NCBI RefSeq assembly: GCF_001679785.1
Contig: NZ_CP016286.1
Location: 186,001-250,000, forward strand
DNA length: 64,000 nucleotides
Origin: Rhizobium leguminosarum
GTDB taxonomy: Bacteria > Pseudomonadota > Alphaproteobacteria > Rhizobiales > Rhizobiaceae
Direction of reading: 5' to 3'
Within the stretch, counting starts at the first letter, position 1. The number at the start of each line of letters is the position of its first letter. Of the stretch, positions 15,871 to 24,531 are shown piece after piece. The position numbers and the translations under genes were made by a program. The notes beneath the pieces were generated by a model that was given only the letters and a program-made list of their open reading frames with translations, searched no databases and was not told the DNA's origin.

Positions 15871-16309
15871 GAACTTTGATCGCGAGAGTTACATCGCCGG
15901 ACTCCGTGAGAAGCACGCTCGCATCCTGCCGCCCGATATTGCTTTCTCCGTTGAAAATGGCTGGCTCCCGTTGATCGCCGAAAGCCTCGACCAGATCGAG
16001 CAAGCTCTCGGCCGTCACGGCTGGATCGCAAAGGCGAACATTCGTCAGATCAAAGAAAAACTCGGCGATCTACGCATCTACGTCCGACCGCGCTGGGAGT
16101 CCGCCAGCTTCCCGAAGGCTCTGGGTAACGAGCTATCCGACATCCGCGAGCGCTTCACGAGCAGGAGCGTCCAGACATGCGAAATCTGCGGTGACGCCGG
16201 ACAGCTCGATAATTTCGCGGGCTATCTCCAAACGCTGTGCCCCCGGCATGCTGATCAACGCCGGGAATGGATCGCACGCGGACGAAAGGGAGATGTATTC
16301 CATGATTGA
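15860..16309 (+). CDS. Zinc-ribbon-operon protein 5 (KEKxG type)
   Basis: A 149-residue protein from ATG 15860 with GGGAGG upstream. ENGWLPLIAESLDQI (GW 34-35) starts the N-domain. KEKLGDLRIYV (65-75) matches the KEKFGGLRFY motif I know from uncharacterised phage and plasmid proteins that also end in this ribbon. Ligands are Cys107, Cys110, Cys127, His130 (CEICGDAG and TLCPRHA). It links the DGW-type paralogues to that broader family. It overlaps the following gene by 8 bp. Confidence 0.72.
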   Translation: MLPENFDRESYIAGLREKHARILPPDIAFSVENGWLPLIAESLDQIEQALGRHGWIAKANIRQIKEKLGDLRIYVRPRWESASFPKALGNELSDIRERFTSRSVQTCEICGDAGQLDNFAGYLQTLCPRHADQRREWIARGRKGDVFHD

Positions 16310-16595
16310 TATCGTCCGCACCCCAGAGCAGGAAGCTGCCTATCTTCATCTGATCACAGCCCGGTTCCGCGAAGCCCACCGGATCAATGAGGCAGCTAAT
16401 CAGTACCTTACAGCAACTGTCGAGCTGTCTTTTGAAGAGCGCCGGGAGCTTCAGCGTCGCAAGGAATTTGTCACGCCGTTCTTTGCGCATCTCGCTGGTA
16501 TCGAGCGAGCATTTGTCGTTTTTCATACAACATTGCGGATTAACGACATCCTCTGGGCAGTCGAACGCGAGCGTCAGGAGGCCGAAGATGCCTGA
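16302..16595 (+). CDS. Small helical protein in zinc-ribbon operon
   Basis: A 97-residue, largely helical protein (EQEAAYLHLITARFREAHR, then ELSFEERRELQRRKEF). It has neither zinc ligands nor the GW block, so it is not an obvious paralogue. It overlaps both neighbours by 8 bp and must be translated with them. No family is recognised. Confidence 0.62.
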   Translation: MIDIVRTPEQEAAYLHLITARFREAHRINEAANQYLTATVELSFEERRELQRRKEFVTPFFAHLAGIERAFVVFHTTLRINDILWAVERERQEAEDA

Positions 16596-17292
16596 ACGTA
16601 TCGTCGGCGGCCGCGTCGTTCCAGATCGCCGGAAGGTGTATCGCATGGAGCCCATCCAGGTGATTGCGGAGCCGTTTTTGAAGGAACTGTATCCGCGTGT
16701 CGCGCGTCGGCCGGAAGTTGAAGGGGACATCGAGCCGTGGCGGCACGAATACGACAAGGTCTGGCACAATCACGGCGAAAAGATCGTTGACGATATCCAT
16801 GCTTTCGCCGACGTCCATCCTGTCGATGAGCAACGGGCTGGCGGAGCGATCAAGCATTGGGCATACGGCTGCGGTGAGCAATTCGGCGTCCATCACACTG
16901 ACGTGCACGGCGACCGATCTTACTATTGCATCGCCGTGCACGTCGGCTTGCTTGCATACACTGCGCACATGCGAGAGCTGCGGACACGGATGTACTGCGA
17001 ACATGGTTGGCATCGCGTAATCGAGCGCTTCCATGACGCGTGCTCCGGGCAGCCGGGCTACGGCTTTATCTCGGCGTCTGAAAAATGGGGCGGCTTGAAT
17101 CTTGTCTATCGTTGCGATCCCGCCGCTCAGGAACATTGTCGAGAGGCTGAGCGTGTCGCCATCGAACGGGCCTCGCACATATGTGAAAAGTGCGGTCTCG
17201 CAGGGGAGCTTCGACGGTCGGCCTGGCGCAAAACCTTGTGCGACCGGCACTGGCTCGAACGCAGCAAAGAGGGGCCCGATGAGGGAGTCTGA
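16588..17292 (+). CDS. Zinc-ribbon-operon protein 7 (long form)
   Basis: A 234-residue protein. The first 150 residues are unique, with many His, Trp and Tyr and a paired-Cys segment (YGCGEQFGVHHTDVHG). The C-terminal third has the family core: SEKWGGLNLVYRCD (EKWGG at 165-169) and a ribbon with Cys199, Cys202, Cys218, His221 (CEKCGLAG and TLCDRHW). TLCD.H is the best match in this operon to the ribbon of phage/plasmid relatives. It overlaps the next gene by 14 bp. Confidence 0.7.
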   Translation: MPERIVGGRVVPDRRKVYRMEPIQVIAEPFLKELYPRVARRPEVEGDIEPWRHEYDKVWHNHGEKIVDDIHAFADVHPVDEQRAGGAIKHWAYGCGEQFGVHHTDVHGDRSYYCIAVHVGLLAYTAHMRELRTRMYCEHGWHRVIERFHDACSGQPGYGFISASEKWGGLNLVYRCDPAAQEHCREAERVAIERASHICEKCGLAGELRRSAWRKTLCDRHWLERSKEGPDEGV

Positions 17293-17566
17293 TCTTCGCA
17301 ATCGTCACCCCGATCTCATCCATGCCGATGCAGAGATCATCGTCAGGTCAGAATGGCTGCCGTTGATCGACGAATACTTCGAGCATGTAAAAGAAATCTA
17401 CGGCGAGACAAAACCATCCATCTGCTTGCACACTGCTTACGAAGAGGGTGGCCTCGTCATCGACTGCGACGACACGCCGTGGAGCGGGAACCAGAGCCGT
17501 GAGCTGAAGCGTCGGGTTAGGGAACTAGCGCTCGATATTCATCGGAGGAGCCGGGATGTCCTATGA
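17279..17566 (+). CDS. Zinc-ribbon-operon protein 8 (N-domain only)
   Basis: A 95-residue protein from ATG 17279. RSEWLPLIDEYFEHVKEI (Trp26) mirrors NGWLPLIAESLDQI of protein 5, followed by two strands (SICLHTAYEEGGLVIDC) and a helix. The zinc ribbon is absent, as in protein 1. It overlaps its neighbours by 14 and 11 bp. It is a second ribbon-less paralogue, so a ribbon-less partner may be part of the design rather than decay. Confidence 0.62.
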   Translation: MRESDLRNRHPDLIHADAEIIVRSEWLPLIDEYFEHVKEIYGETKPSICLHTAYEEGGLVIDCDDTPWSGNQSRELKRRVRELALDIHRRSRDVL

Positions 17567-18014
17567 AACCGACTTCGTTCAATGGACACGAGATCAAGCG
17601 GCGCTGCTACGTGCTCTCGATCCATCGCCTACAGGTCTCGATGCCGACAATCTCGCGGAAGAAATCGAAGCGCTCGGCAGGATAGAAATCAGCAATATGT
17701 CGCGTCATTTGTATCAGCTATTGAACAACCTGCTGCTGCTGGCTGCGGGAGCGCCTGAGCAAAACCGTTGGATTCGAGATGCCTATTCCGCACACACGGA
17801 CGTAGTATTAGCGTCGTCTCCCTCGCTGGAGCATCACCTCGATCTGGCGCGGACGTACAAGCTCGCGCGTCGCGGAGCTGTCGACATGCTTGTCGAACTC
17901 AAGATCGAGGTTCCGGATTTCCCGACCACCTGTCCGCTGACTGTCGAGCAATTGCTCGATGAAGACTTCAACCTCCCGGCAGTTATTAGACTTATGGAGA
18001 GCCGAGATGTCTGA
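17556..18014 (+). CDS. DUF29 family protein
   Basis: A 152-residue protein with the DUF29 (PF01724) signature: YETDFVQWTRDQAALLRAL at the N-terminus and LDADNLAEEIEALGRIEI around residues 28-45, then HLYQLLNNLLLLAAG. DUF29 proteins are common in cyanobacteria, alphaproteobacteria and mobile elements; their role is not established. Here it is embedded in the zinc-ribbon operon with 11- and 8-bp overlaps. Confidence 0.85.
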   Translation: MSYETDFVQWTRDQAALLRALDPSPTGLDADNLAEEIEALGRIEISNMSRHLYQLLNNLLLLAAGAPEQNRWIRDAYSAHTDVVLASSPSLEHHLDLARTYKLARRGAVDMLVELKIEVPDFPTTCPLTVEQLLDEDFNLPAVIRLMESRDV

Positions 18015-18624
18015 TTTGATGACGCTGCGAGAAGCTGCCGATGTCCTTGGGGTTGACGTTGTGACTTTAGTCCACATCGTTGACGTCGGCGATACCATAC
18101 CAACCCCGTCAGTTCCCAAAGATTTTAAAGACATCGTCTTCGCGCCCGTTGACATCGAGCCTTTCAGGGCTGAACTGCGACGCCGCCGCTTTGAAGATTT
18201 CATGATTGAGTATGCGGACGTCTACACTGAAGACTCCGGACCGGGCGCGAGACATCTGGAGTTTGGGCCAGGTTGGACCAATATCCTCAGGGAATTCTGC
18301 GACGGGCTGCGCGAGTTTCAGAATGCCGGATACCGAACACGGCTTCGTTGGGGAAAAGAGAAATTTGGAGCGATGAGGCTATTCTACGATTGCAGCGACG
18401 AGATCGCTACGTACATCGCTGAGCGGAAGGGGATTGCTTACGGAAAGAGCCTAAGGACTTGCCAGGAGTGCGGAGAGCCAGCGCGGTTGCAGTTTGGCTA
18501 CTCAATCTGCCTCACCCTCTGCGACCGGCACAAGCATCTTGTCGGCGAGCCTGATCCGGCTCGGGACGGTGTAATTCTCGATGTCGACGCTTGGTCGAGG
18601 CAACAGCGGGGAGACCGAGAATGA
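18007..18624 (+). CDS. Zinc-ribbon-operon protein 10 (HTH plus ribbon)
   Basis: A 205-residue protein. Residues 5-25 (MTLREAADVLGVDVVTLVHIV) look like a MerR/excisionase-type helix-turn-helix. The family core follows: FGPGWTNILREFCDGL, then RWGKEKFGAMRLFYD (KEKFG 117-121). The ribbon ligands are Cys152, Cys155, Cys172, His175 (CQECGEPA and TLCDRHK). It suggests that the ribbon domain works near DNA, an inference from the HTH alone. ATGA overlap with the last gene. Confidence 0.72.
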   Translation: MSDLMTLREAADVLGVDVVTLVHIVDVGDTIPTPSVPKDFKDIVFAPVDIEPFRAELRRRRFEDFMIEYADVYTEDSGPGARHLEFGPGWTNILREFCDGLREFQNAGYRTRLRWGKEKFGAMRLFYDCSDEIATYIAERKGIAYGKSLRTCQECGEPARLQFGYSICLTLCDRHKHLVGEPDPARDGVILDVDAWSRQQRGDRE

Positions 18625-19064
18625 GACTACTGCGACCGGCGAACGACCAGCTGAGCGACTACACAACGACACTCGAATTTTTGGCTGGCAACTTGATCGC
18701 GCCCGGCTGCTCGGTCATTCTCGATGAGCAGCAGTATCCCGTATTGCTCGCGTTTCTAGATCGGATCGCAGCCATTGGCGACATCAAATTCAGGTTGGAG
18801 ATGTGCGTCGATCACCGCCCCGGGTACAGCGTTAGTTGGGATAACGATGGCTCTGAAGAGCAAGACGATGAAGTCGACCGATTGATGGGAGAACTCGTGC
18901 AGAGCCTGGGCTTCGATGCCGGGAGCATCTTTAAACCAGGGGTGATTGCTGATCCCGCCGATATCCTGAATGCCGCCGACAGACAGGATGCGGCTCGTGC
19001 AATCTTGGATAAGGTCCCAAACGCCGAGCCGGAAGACTGGGACGAGATGCCGAAAGACAAGTAA
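18621..19064 (+). CDS. Last gene of zinc-ribbon operon, function unknown
   Basis: A 147-residue acidic protein (many Asp/Glu in the second half; SEEQDDEVDRLMGELVQSLGF). It has a possible alpha/beta domain at the N-terminus (TTLEFLAGNLIAPGCSVIL, LLAFLDRIAAIGDIKFRLEM). No zinc ligands. Its low pI and position raise the possibility of a DNA-mimic or inhibitor role, which is speculation. It closes the twelve-cistron overlapping operon. Confidence 0.6.
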   Translation: MRLLRPANDQLSDYTTTLEFLAGNLIAPGCSVILDEQQYPVLLAFLDRIAAIGDIKFRLEMCVDHRPGYSVSWDNDGSEEQDDEVDRLMGELVQSLGFDAGSIFKPGVIADPADILNAADRQDAARAILDKVPNAEPEDWDEMPKDK

Positions 19065-19119
19065 ATCCAGGCATCTTCTCCCTCGAACGGATGCGAAACT
19101 GCCTTAACTTCCGAACTCT

Positions 19120-19443
19120 CTAATGACGCACGCGCCAGCTTGCCGGTTGCCGCAGCTCTGGCGGGACTTCCTTCCCGTCGAGGAGGAGCCTCATCATCGT
19201 AGCCTGGCACTCCTCCTCCTGTCGATCAGGTTCCGGTGCCGCAATCTGGTAGACGCTGATCAATTCGTACAGGGTCCCGATGTAGTCGATATCGAGCGCT
19301 GCCATTACGGTGTCGCGATCCATTCCGCCGTGACGATATCTTTCCAATGCATCCGTGATCTGTTCGTCAGTCCAGCGACGTCGAAGCTCGGCGATATCGT
19401 CGTCGTAGCCATCGCGGATGCGGGAGAGGTCTGGTGCGGTCAT
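19120..19443 (-). CDS. Small HTH-like protein, function unknown
   Basis: A 107-residue protein from ATG 19443, convergent with the zinc-ribbon operon. RRRWTDEQITDALERYRHG and RDTVMAALDIDYIGTLYELI read as two helix-turn-helix-like pairs; the latter resembles UPF0175/antitoxin-type folds. It is transcribed away from the palindrome-rich region before xis/int and could be its regulator. That function is inferred from position. Confidence 0.6.
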   Translation of the reverse strand: MTAPDLSRIRDGYDDDIAELRRRWTDEQITDALERYRHGGMDRDTVMAALDIDYIGTLYELISVYQIAAPEPDRQEEECQATMMRLLLDGKEVPPELRQPASWRVRH

Positions 19444-19503
19444 GTGAAGAGTATAGATCGCGCTGGTCCGACAGTCGCGTAGAATAATTTTTCTACGGCG
19501 CGT

Positions 19504-19543
19504 GATCAGTAATCAGGTGGGATTTCTGGCTTTGTTACTGATC
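19504..19543. promoter_or_regulatory. Inverted repeat, possible operator
   Basis: GATCAGTAA at 19504-19512 is perfectly inverted as TTACTGATC at 19535-19543, with a 22-bp gap. It lies between the small HTH-like gene and the excisionase gene. Confidence 0.45.
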
Positions 19544-19590
19544 GCATTTCGGAACAACCGGTTAGTGATGATCGATCAGCCGCGAAATAT

Positions 19591-19628
19591 ACAAATGTCA
19601 TCCAAATTCAAATTTGGTGGACATTTGT
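19591..19628. promoter_or_regulatory. 38-bp palindrome upstream of xis-int
   Basis: ACAAATGTC and GACATTTGT arms enclose CCAAATT and AAATTTGG, so almost the entire 38 bp is self-complementary. It is 106 bp before the excisionase gene. It could be an operator, a recombination directionality-factor site or a transfer-origin hairpin. No function is proven. Confidence 0.5.
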
Positions 19629-19733
19629 ATAGCTAACTAATTGAAAAATATTTGCTTTTTTGTTTGACCGTATTGCCTCCACGTCGTCCGACAGCTATCG
19701 TCCGCCCGTCTTAAAACAGGAACGCCCCAGTAC

Positions 19734-20210
19734 ATGGATGATATCAACGACCTCGCCAAGCGCGTGGCCGATACCGTTTTGCGTTCCCAACAGGTCCGCC
19801 GCGATATCGAGAAGACGAGGATAGCTTTGCGGCTCTGGATACCCTCAGAGACGGAGCTGGTGCCCATTCGTCGTGCCGTCTGCCACCCGCTGCTCGGTGG
19901 CATTCTCCGAAAGGACCCGCAGCGCGACGTGCCTGGACCGAATTTCACCCTCAATTCGTTGCGGCTGGCAATATCCAAAGGGCATCTCGTCTGCATCTGG
20001 AAGGCTGAGAAGCAGTATGTCACGCCCGCCGCACTGAGAGATTGGCTCGGCTTGTCTGAGGGCGTGCGCAGAACGTCAAGGGTAATTCGGTATCAGCCTC
20101 CGGCGGCAAAAACCAACTACGAAAAGCAAAAGGGTGGGGCGTCGGTAGCCAACGCGTCGGCGAAGCTCCTGTCCATGAAGGCTGCGCTGGCGAAAAAGAG
20201 AGGGAAGTAG
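19734..20210 (+). CDS. Excisionase-like protein
   Basis: A 158-residue protein ending one base before the integrase start (ATG 20212), so the two were cotranscribed. The segment FTLNSLRLAISKGHLVCIWKA followed by KQYVTPAALRDWLG has the strand-helix-strand pattern of small excisionases and MerR-type winged helices. A basic C-terminus (KLLSMKAALAKKRGK) fits DNA binding. The family assignment is by pattern and context only. Confidence 0.6.
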   Translation: MDDINDLAKRVADTVLRSQQVRRDIEKTRIALRLWIPSETELVPIRRAVCHPLLGGILRKDPQRDVPGPNFTLNSLRLAISKGHLVCIWKAEKQYVTPAALRDWLGLSEGVRRTSRVIRYQPPAAKTNYEKQKGGASVANASAKLLSMKAALAKKRGK

Positions 20211-20868
20211 GATGGGGCGCAAATCAGACGGTATCCGGCCCTGGTACGATAAGAAGATCGACAAATGGCATATCATCGACCCTGAACCTGGCGCACCAAA
20301 GTATCGGTGGAGCCTTGGTTTCGGCGGCGAAAAGACTGGCGAGAAAAGAGCTTTCGCCGAAGCCAAGGCCTACGAAGATGAAAAGAGGGCCGGTGGCCGC
20401 TTGATGATGACGCGACAGTCGACTTCAGATGTCACCGTCGCTGATCTGATTGCATTTTATATCGACCGCCGGATCGAAAACTTCGTGCCCGATGACGATT
20501 ATCCGAACGAACTGGTACGACAGGAGGACGTTCTCGGCCGCCTTGCGGTGCTTCTCGAATTCTTCGAGGACCTGCCGCTCGATTCAGTCAGCCGCGTCCG
20601 TTGCCTGGATTTCGGCAAGTTTGTCCATACTCGTGAAATCGCACGAGCCAAGGCGCTTCATGATCGACAATATGCGATCTATGAGGGCAAGCTTGCAGCA
20701 TTCCAGAAGAAGGCGGCAGCGAGAGAGAAGTTCGTCGCCGACCTTACCGGACGTGGGTGGAACCGTGTTTTACGGCCGCTGCGTAGCAAGCCGCCTGAAC
20801 CTTTGGAGCCCTTCAACCCGGCCTCGATTCCTTATCGACGGTCTGCATCTAGTACCACGCCACAGAGA

Positions 20869-21984
20869 TTATGACTCTTTGACGGGGTAAGCTTTACGGA
20901 GCTTTTTGCGGGCATTTTCGGTTGTGAACATCCATTGGATCTTTGCGCCGTGGGCGTTGCGTTGCTGCTCCCAGGCTGCGACTTCGGCGATTATGGTGTC
21001 TTTGTTGTCGATACGACGGTCGAGGCATTGGCTACGCAGGACACCGATCTCGATCTCGACCATGTTGAGCCAACTGGCGTGCTTGGGCGTGTGGTGGAAC
21101 TCCAGTCGCTTCAGCACCCTTCGAGCTTGCGGGGCGGGAAATGCGTCGTAAAGCGCCCCGGCGGAATGAGTGGAGAGGTTGTCCATCACCACGCGGATGA
21201 TCGGCGCGTCGGGATAATCGACGTCGACCAGTTCGCGCATGCACTCGGCGAAGTCTTGGTTGGTTCGCCGATCGGTGACCTTCACCCTGCGCCAGGGCCG
21301 GTGGGCGTCCATGAAGACAAACAGATTGACCGTGCCGTTTCGGCGATACTCGCAATCGTAGCGTTCAAGCTGGCCAGGCTTGGCCGCAATGGGCTCGCGC
21401 ACTTCGCCGATGAGTTGGGTCGGGCTCTCGTCGAAGCAGACCACGGGCCTTTGTGGATCAGGCGTTTCTGCGTAGAGGTCGAGAACATCCTCCATGCGCG
21501 CGACGTATTCCCCATCGATCTTTGGGATGCACCACATGTCTTTGCGCCAAGGCTTGAGATGGTTCTCAGCCAGCCGGCGACGCACGGTCTCCGAGGACAA
21601 CTGGTCATGATCGGTGAGCCGGACCATCTCATCTGCCAGAAGCTCCAGGGTCCAGCGGGCTCGCCCGGGCGGCGGCTTTGAGCAGGCGGTCGCTACCAAC
21701 AGCGCCTCCTCCTTGCTCGATAGCTTGCGCTCAACACCCGGGCGCGGTTCTTCGCTGAGCGCCCCTTCCAGATTGGCTTCCACAAACCGGCGTTTGGTCC
21801 GGTAAATCGTCGATCCGCTGACGTTCAAGGTTGCCGCGATCACCTCGTCGCTGAAGCCTTCGTTCGCTGCGACCAGGATCTGGGCGCGCTTGATCTTGCG
21901 CGACCTGTGGCACCCCCCGCTCAACAAAGCGGCCAGTTGGTCACGTTCCGATTGGCTAAGCTCTATGTGAAACTTTATATTCAT
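20869..21984 (-). CDS. IS630-family transposase
   Basis: A 371-residue protein from ATG 21984 (MNIKFHIELSQSERDQLAAL) with GGAGGTG upstream. N-terminal paired helix-turn-helix domains (ANEGFSDEVIAATLNVSGST, then ARWTLELLADEMVRLTDH). The DDE catalytic core has VVCFDESPTQL (D), RVVMDNLSTHS (D) and SWLNMVEIEIG (E). All catalytic residues are present and the frame is intact, so it may be active. The longer upstream frame was rejected because it overlaps the divergent gene and lacks a ribosome site. Confidence 0.93.
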   Translation of the reverse strand: MNIKFHIELSQSERDQLAALLSGGCHRSRKIKRAQILVAANEGFSDEVIAATLNVSGSTIYRTKRRFVEANLEGALSEEPRPGVERKLSSKEEALLVATACSKPPPGRARWTLELLADEMVRLTDHDQLSSETVRRRLAENHLKPWRKDMWCIPKIDGEYVARMEDVLDLYAETPDPQRPVVCFDESPTQLIGEVREPIAAKPGQLERYDCEYRRNGTVNLFVFMDAHRPWRRVKVTDRRTNQDFAECMRELVDVDYPDAPIIRVVMDNLSTHSAGALYDAFPAPQARRVLKRLEFHHTPKHASWLNMVEIEIGVLRSQCLDRRIDNKDTIIAEVAAWEQQRNAHGAKIQWMFTTENARKKLRKAYPVKES

Positions 21985-22012
21985 CGACACCTCCTTCAGC
22001 GTGGAGACGCAG

Positions 22013-22297
22013 ATGAATCCCAAAATGAGTCCCTCACTTGACCCGCAAGCCGCAACGGCAAGACGGGGCCTTACGCAGATCCAAGGCCAGTACCTGGCCT
22101 TCATCTACGCCTACAGCCGCATCTTCAAACAGCCTCCGGCCGAAGCCGACATGCGTCGCCACTTCGGCGTTACGGCTCCGTCTGTTCACCAGATGGTGCT
22201 GACCCTCGAGAAGGCGGGTTTTATATCTCGCGTGCCAGGCGCCGCACGCAGCATCCAACTTCTCATCCCACCAGAAGCCCTGCCAATTCTACGATAA
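22013..22297 (+). CDS. LexA-type winged-helix passenger protein of the IS630 element
   Basis: A 94-residue protein inside the IS, divergent from the transposase with 28 bp between the starts. LTQIQGQYLAFIYAYSRIFKQPP and ADMRRHFGVTAPSVHQMVLT match the LexA N-terminal DNA-binding domain (the TPRQ..L.FI......G..PS..E pattern). No autocleavage domain follows. It probably controls the shared promoter region and thus transposition, which is inferred from position. Confidence 0.72.
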   Translation: MNPKMSPSLDPQAATARRGLTQIQGQYLAFIYAYSRIFKQPPAEADMRRHFGVTAPSVHQMVLTLEKAGFISRVPGAARSIQLLIPPEALPILR

Positions 22298-22637
22298 GAC
22301 AAACCGTCATAATCTCTGTGGCGTGGTACTAGACGTTATCTGGAGGAGCTTAGCGCGGCCGTCACCTTTGCGGTCACCTACGAATTCATCCGTCACAAAA
22401 TTCATATCCACCTGCCACCGAAGTATGACCCTCGAAAGCATCAGTTCACGTTGGCGGACGTCCGTCGCATCATCAGGGCGGCGTATCGTCGCAAGGGCAT
22501 GGGCTGGGTCAACGGTAAGCCGGTCAAGGACCTGCCGACCCGGCGGCACCTTGCCCGCTTCGCCTTCCTCGCAATCACGACTGGATCGCGCAAAGACAAG
22601 ATCGAGCGCGTATCATTTTACAATGAAGGGGACCGCC

Positions 22638-24531
22638 TATAGCGCGACGATCAGGATGAGACGCCGCATTGCCTCGCCTGAACTGCTCCCTGAGAATGGG
22701 TTATTGCCTCATCTAAATTGCTCCCGACGAATCAACCTCGGGAGCTTTGATGAGGAAGGTAAGCATGGCGACACGTGTGGAATTGGTGGCGGCGATCAGT
22801 TGTCGCTATGTGTTAGGCGGGCGGGCCGAGAAGGCGAGGATGTTGGACGAGTTCGTGGCGCTCACGGGCTTTCATCGCAAGCATGCGATGCGACTGCTGC
22901 GAGGAGAACGCGAACCGGCGAAGGGTGGTCCTCGGCCAGGGCGCCGGGTTTACGGCGATGACGTGCGGGCGGCGCTCGTCGTTGTTTGGGAGGCGTCGGA
23001 TCGAATTTGCGGCAAGCGACTACACCCCCTGTTGCCAACACTGATCGAAGCGATGGAACGTCATGGACATGGCGATATGAATAGCGAGACGCGCCGGCAA
23101 CTCTTGACGATGAGCCCAGCGACGATTGATCGAGTCCTCAAGGAGATTAAAGCGAGCGCCACGGGTCCGCGGCGCCGGAAAGGATCAACGGCGATTCGGC
23201 GTAGTGTTCCCGTTCGAACGTTCTCGGATTGGGATGACCCCGCACCCGGCTTTGTCGAGGCTGATCTCGTTTCTCATTCCGGCCCGTACGCGAGAGGTGC
23301 CTTCTCGCAAACGCTGGTGTTGACCGATATAGCCACGGGCTGGACGGAATGCGCGCCGCTGCTGGTTCGCGAGCAAACGGTACTGATCACTGCGTTGACC
23401 GAACTGCGCAAGTTGCTGCCGTTCCCGCTGCTGGGCTTCGACACCGACAACGACAGTGTGTTCATGAACGAGAGCGTTCATGAGTATTGCTTGCGAGATA
23501 ATATCGAACTCACCCGTTGCCGCCCCTACCGAAAGAACGACCAGGCATTTGTCGAGCAGAAGAATGGCGCGATCGTGCGCAAGATCGTTGGATACCGACG
23601 CTTCGAGGGGCTGCGAGCCACCCGGGAGCTGGCCAAGCTTTATTCCTCAATGCGGTTGTTCGTGAATTTCTTTCAGCCATCATTCAAGCTGAAAGAAAAG
23701 CACCGTGACGGAGCCAAGGTGATCAAGCGCTATCATCGTCCCGCCACGCCTTATCAGCGGCTGCTTGACGACGCACGCACGCCGGAGGATACATGCCTTC
23801 GGCTCAAGGCGATGTACCTGACGCTCGATCCGGTTCGGCTGCTCCGCGACATACGGCTGGCACAAGAGAGATTGGTCGAAATTGCTGACAAGCCTGATGG
23901 TCCGCCTGCCACCGACGGCGAGGCATTACCGCTCGAAGACTTTCTGTCTGGCTTACGGATTGCTTGGCGTGGTGGTGAAGTGAAACCGACTGCCCGCTCC
24001 AAGCCAGCGGCCAAGCGAGAGCGGCGGAGGCCCGATCCTCTACTCGCCGTCACTGCCGAACTCGAGGATTGGTTCGAGGCGGAGCCTTGGCGAACTTCGC
24101 GAGAGTTGCTTGAACGCTTGCAGGTCAAATACCCCGGCGTGTATCCCGACGGCCTCATTCGGACCGTGCAGCGTCGAATGAAGATCTGGCGCAGTACACA
24201 GGCCAATGCGCTGGTGTTCGGGCCATTCGCCGATGCCGCGCGGCAGACGCAAAACGTAGAGGTCGTGCAGTGAGGCTCTTACCGCCAGGTTGGCCTTCGA
24301 CAACCCGCGGAAAACATGATGAACGCCCGCGAAGCCGCCCGCTCGCTACAGCGCTATTGAGGGCGCGCTCGCGAGCGGCTTCGCTACCTCCGTCACCTTG
24401 CACCAGGTGCGGGGACAAGATCGTAACAACCCGTGAGGCATTCGAGAACATCCGAGTGAGGCAACGGCATTATTCTCCGGGAACACTCTTGGGTGAGGCA
24501 ATACGAGTCTCACCTTGTTTGTCGCCGCGCA
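22638..24531 (+). mobile_element. ISNCY-like insertion sequence in integrase
   Basis: 1894 bp. Flanked by a 7-bp direct repeat GACCGCC (22631-22637 and 24532-24538). Terminal 25-bp imperfect inverted repeats end in TGAGAC, and internal copies of ATTGCCTC, with related TGAGGCAA copies at the other end, extend the similarity about 60 bp inward. The boundary choice is confirmed because exactly this excision restores the integrase reading frame. Confidence 0.85.
22765..24273 (+). CDS. ISNCY-like / integrase-core transposase
   Basis: About 502 residues from ATG 22765 (an in-frame ATG at 22750 is possible). N-terminal helix-turn-helix part (SCRYVLGGRAEKARMLDEF, GFHRKHAMRLLRGE). DDE core with GFVEADLVSH (D), LLGFDTDNDSVFMNE (D) and FVEQKNGAIVRK (E), then a basic linker and a C-terminal helical domain. 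No internal stop is seen. The canonical DSDNGSEF motif reads DTDNDSVF here, a conspicuous change near the second catalytic Asp. Confidence 0.85.
   Translation: MATRVELVAAISCRYVLGGRAEKARMLDEFVALTGFHRKHAMRLLRGEREPAKGGPRPGRRVYGDDVRAALVVVWEASDRICGKRLHPLLPTLIEAMERHGHGDMNSETRRQLLTMSPATIDRVLKEIKASATGPRRRKGSTAIRRSVPVRTFSDWDDPAPGFVEADLVSHSGPYARGAFSQTLVLTDIATGWTECAPLLVREQTVLITALTELRKLLPFPLLGFDTDNDSVFMNESVHEYCLRDNIELTRCRPYRKNDQAFVEQKNGAIVRKIVGYRRFEGLRATRELAKLYSSMRLFVNFFQPSFKLKEKHRDGAKVIKRYHRPATPYQRLLDDARTPEDTCLRLKAMYLTLDPVRLLRDIRLAQERLVEIADKPDGPPATDGEALPLEDFLSGLRIAWRGGEVKPTARSKPAAKRERRRPDPLLAVTAELEDWFEAEPWRTSRELLERLQVKYPGVYPDGLIRTVQRRMKIWRSTQANALVFGPFADAARQTQNVEVVQ

Larger units (their letters stand above)
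20852..22329 (-). mobile_element. IS630-family insertion sequence in integrase
   Basis: 1478 bp with perfect terminal inverted repeats, GTACCACGCCACAGAG and inward on the left and its complement on the right, flanked by TA (20850-20851 and 22330-22331) within CTAG. This is the target choice of IS630/Tc1 elements. It carries the transposase on the minus strand and a divergent small passenger gene. Confidence 0.92.

Noticed and set aside
20935..21681. Plus-strand frame in the IS630 element
   Set aside because: Antisense of the transposase with its DDE motifs; no independent support.
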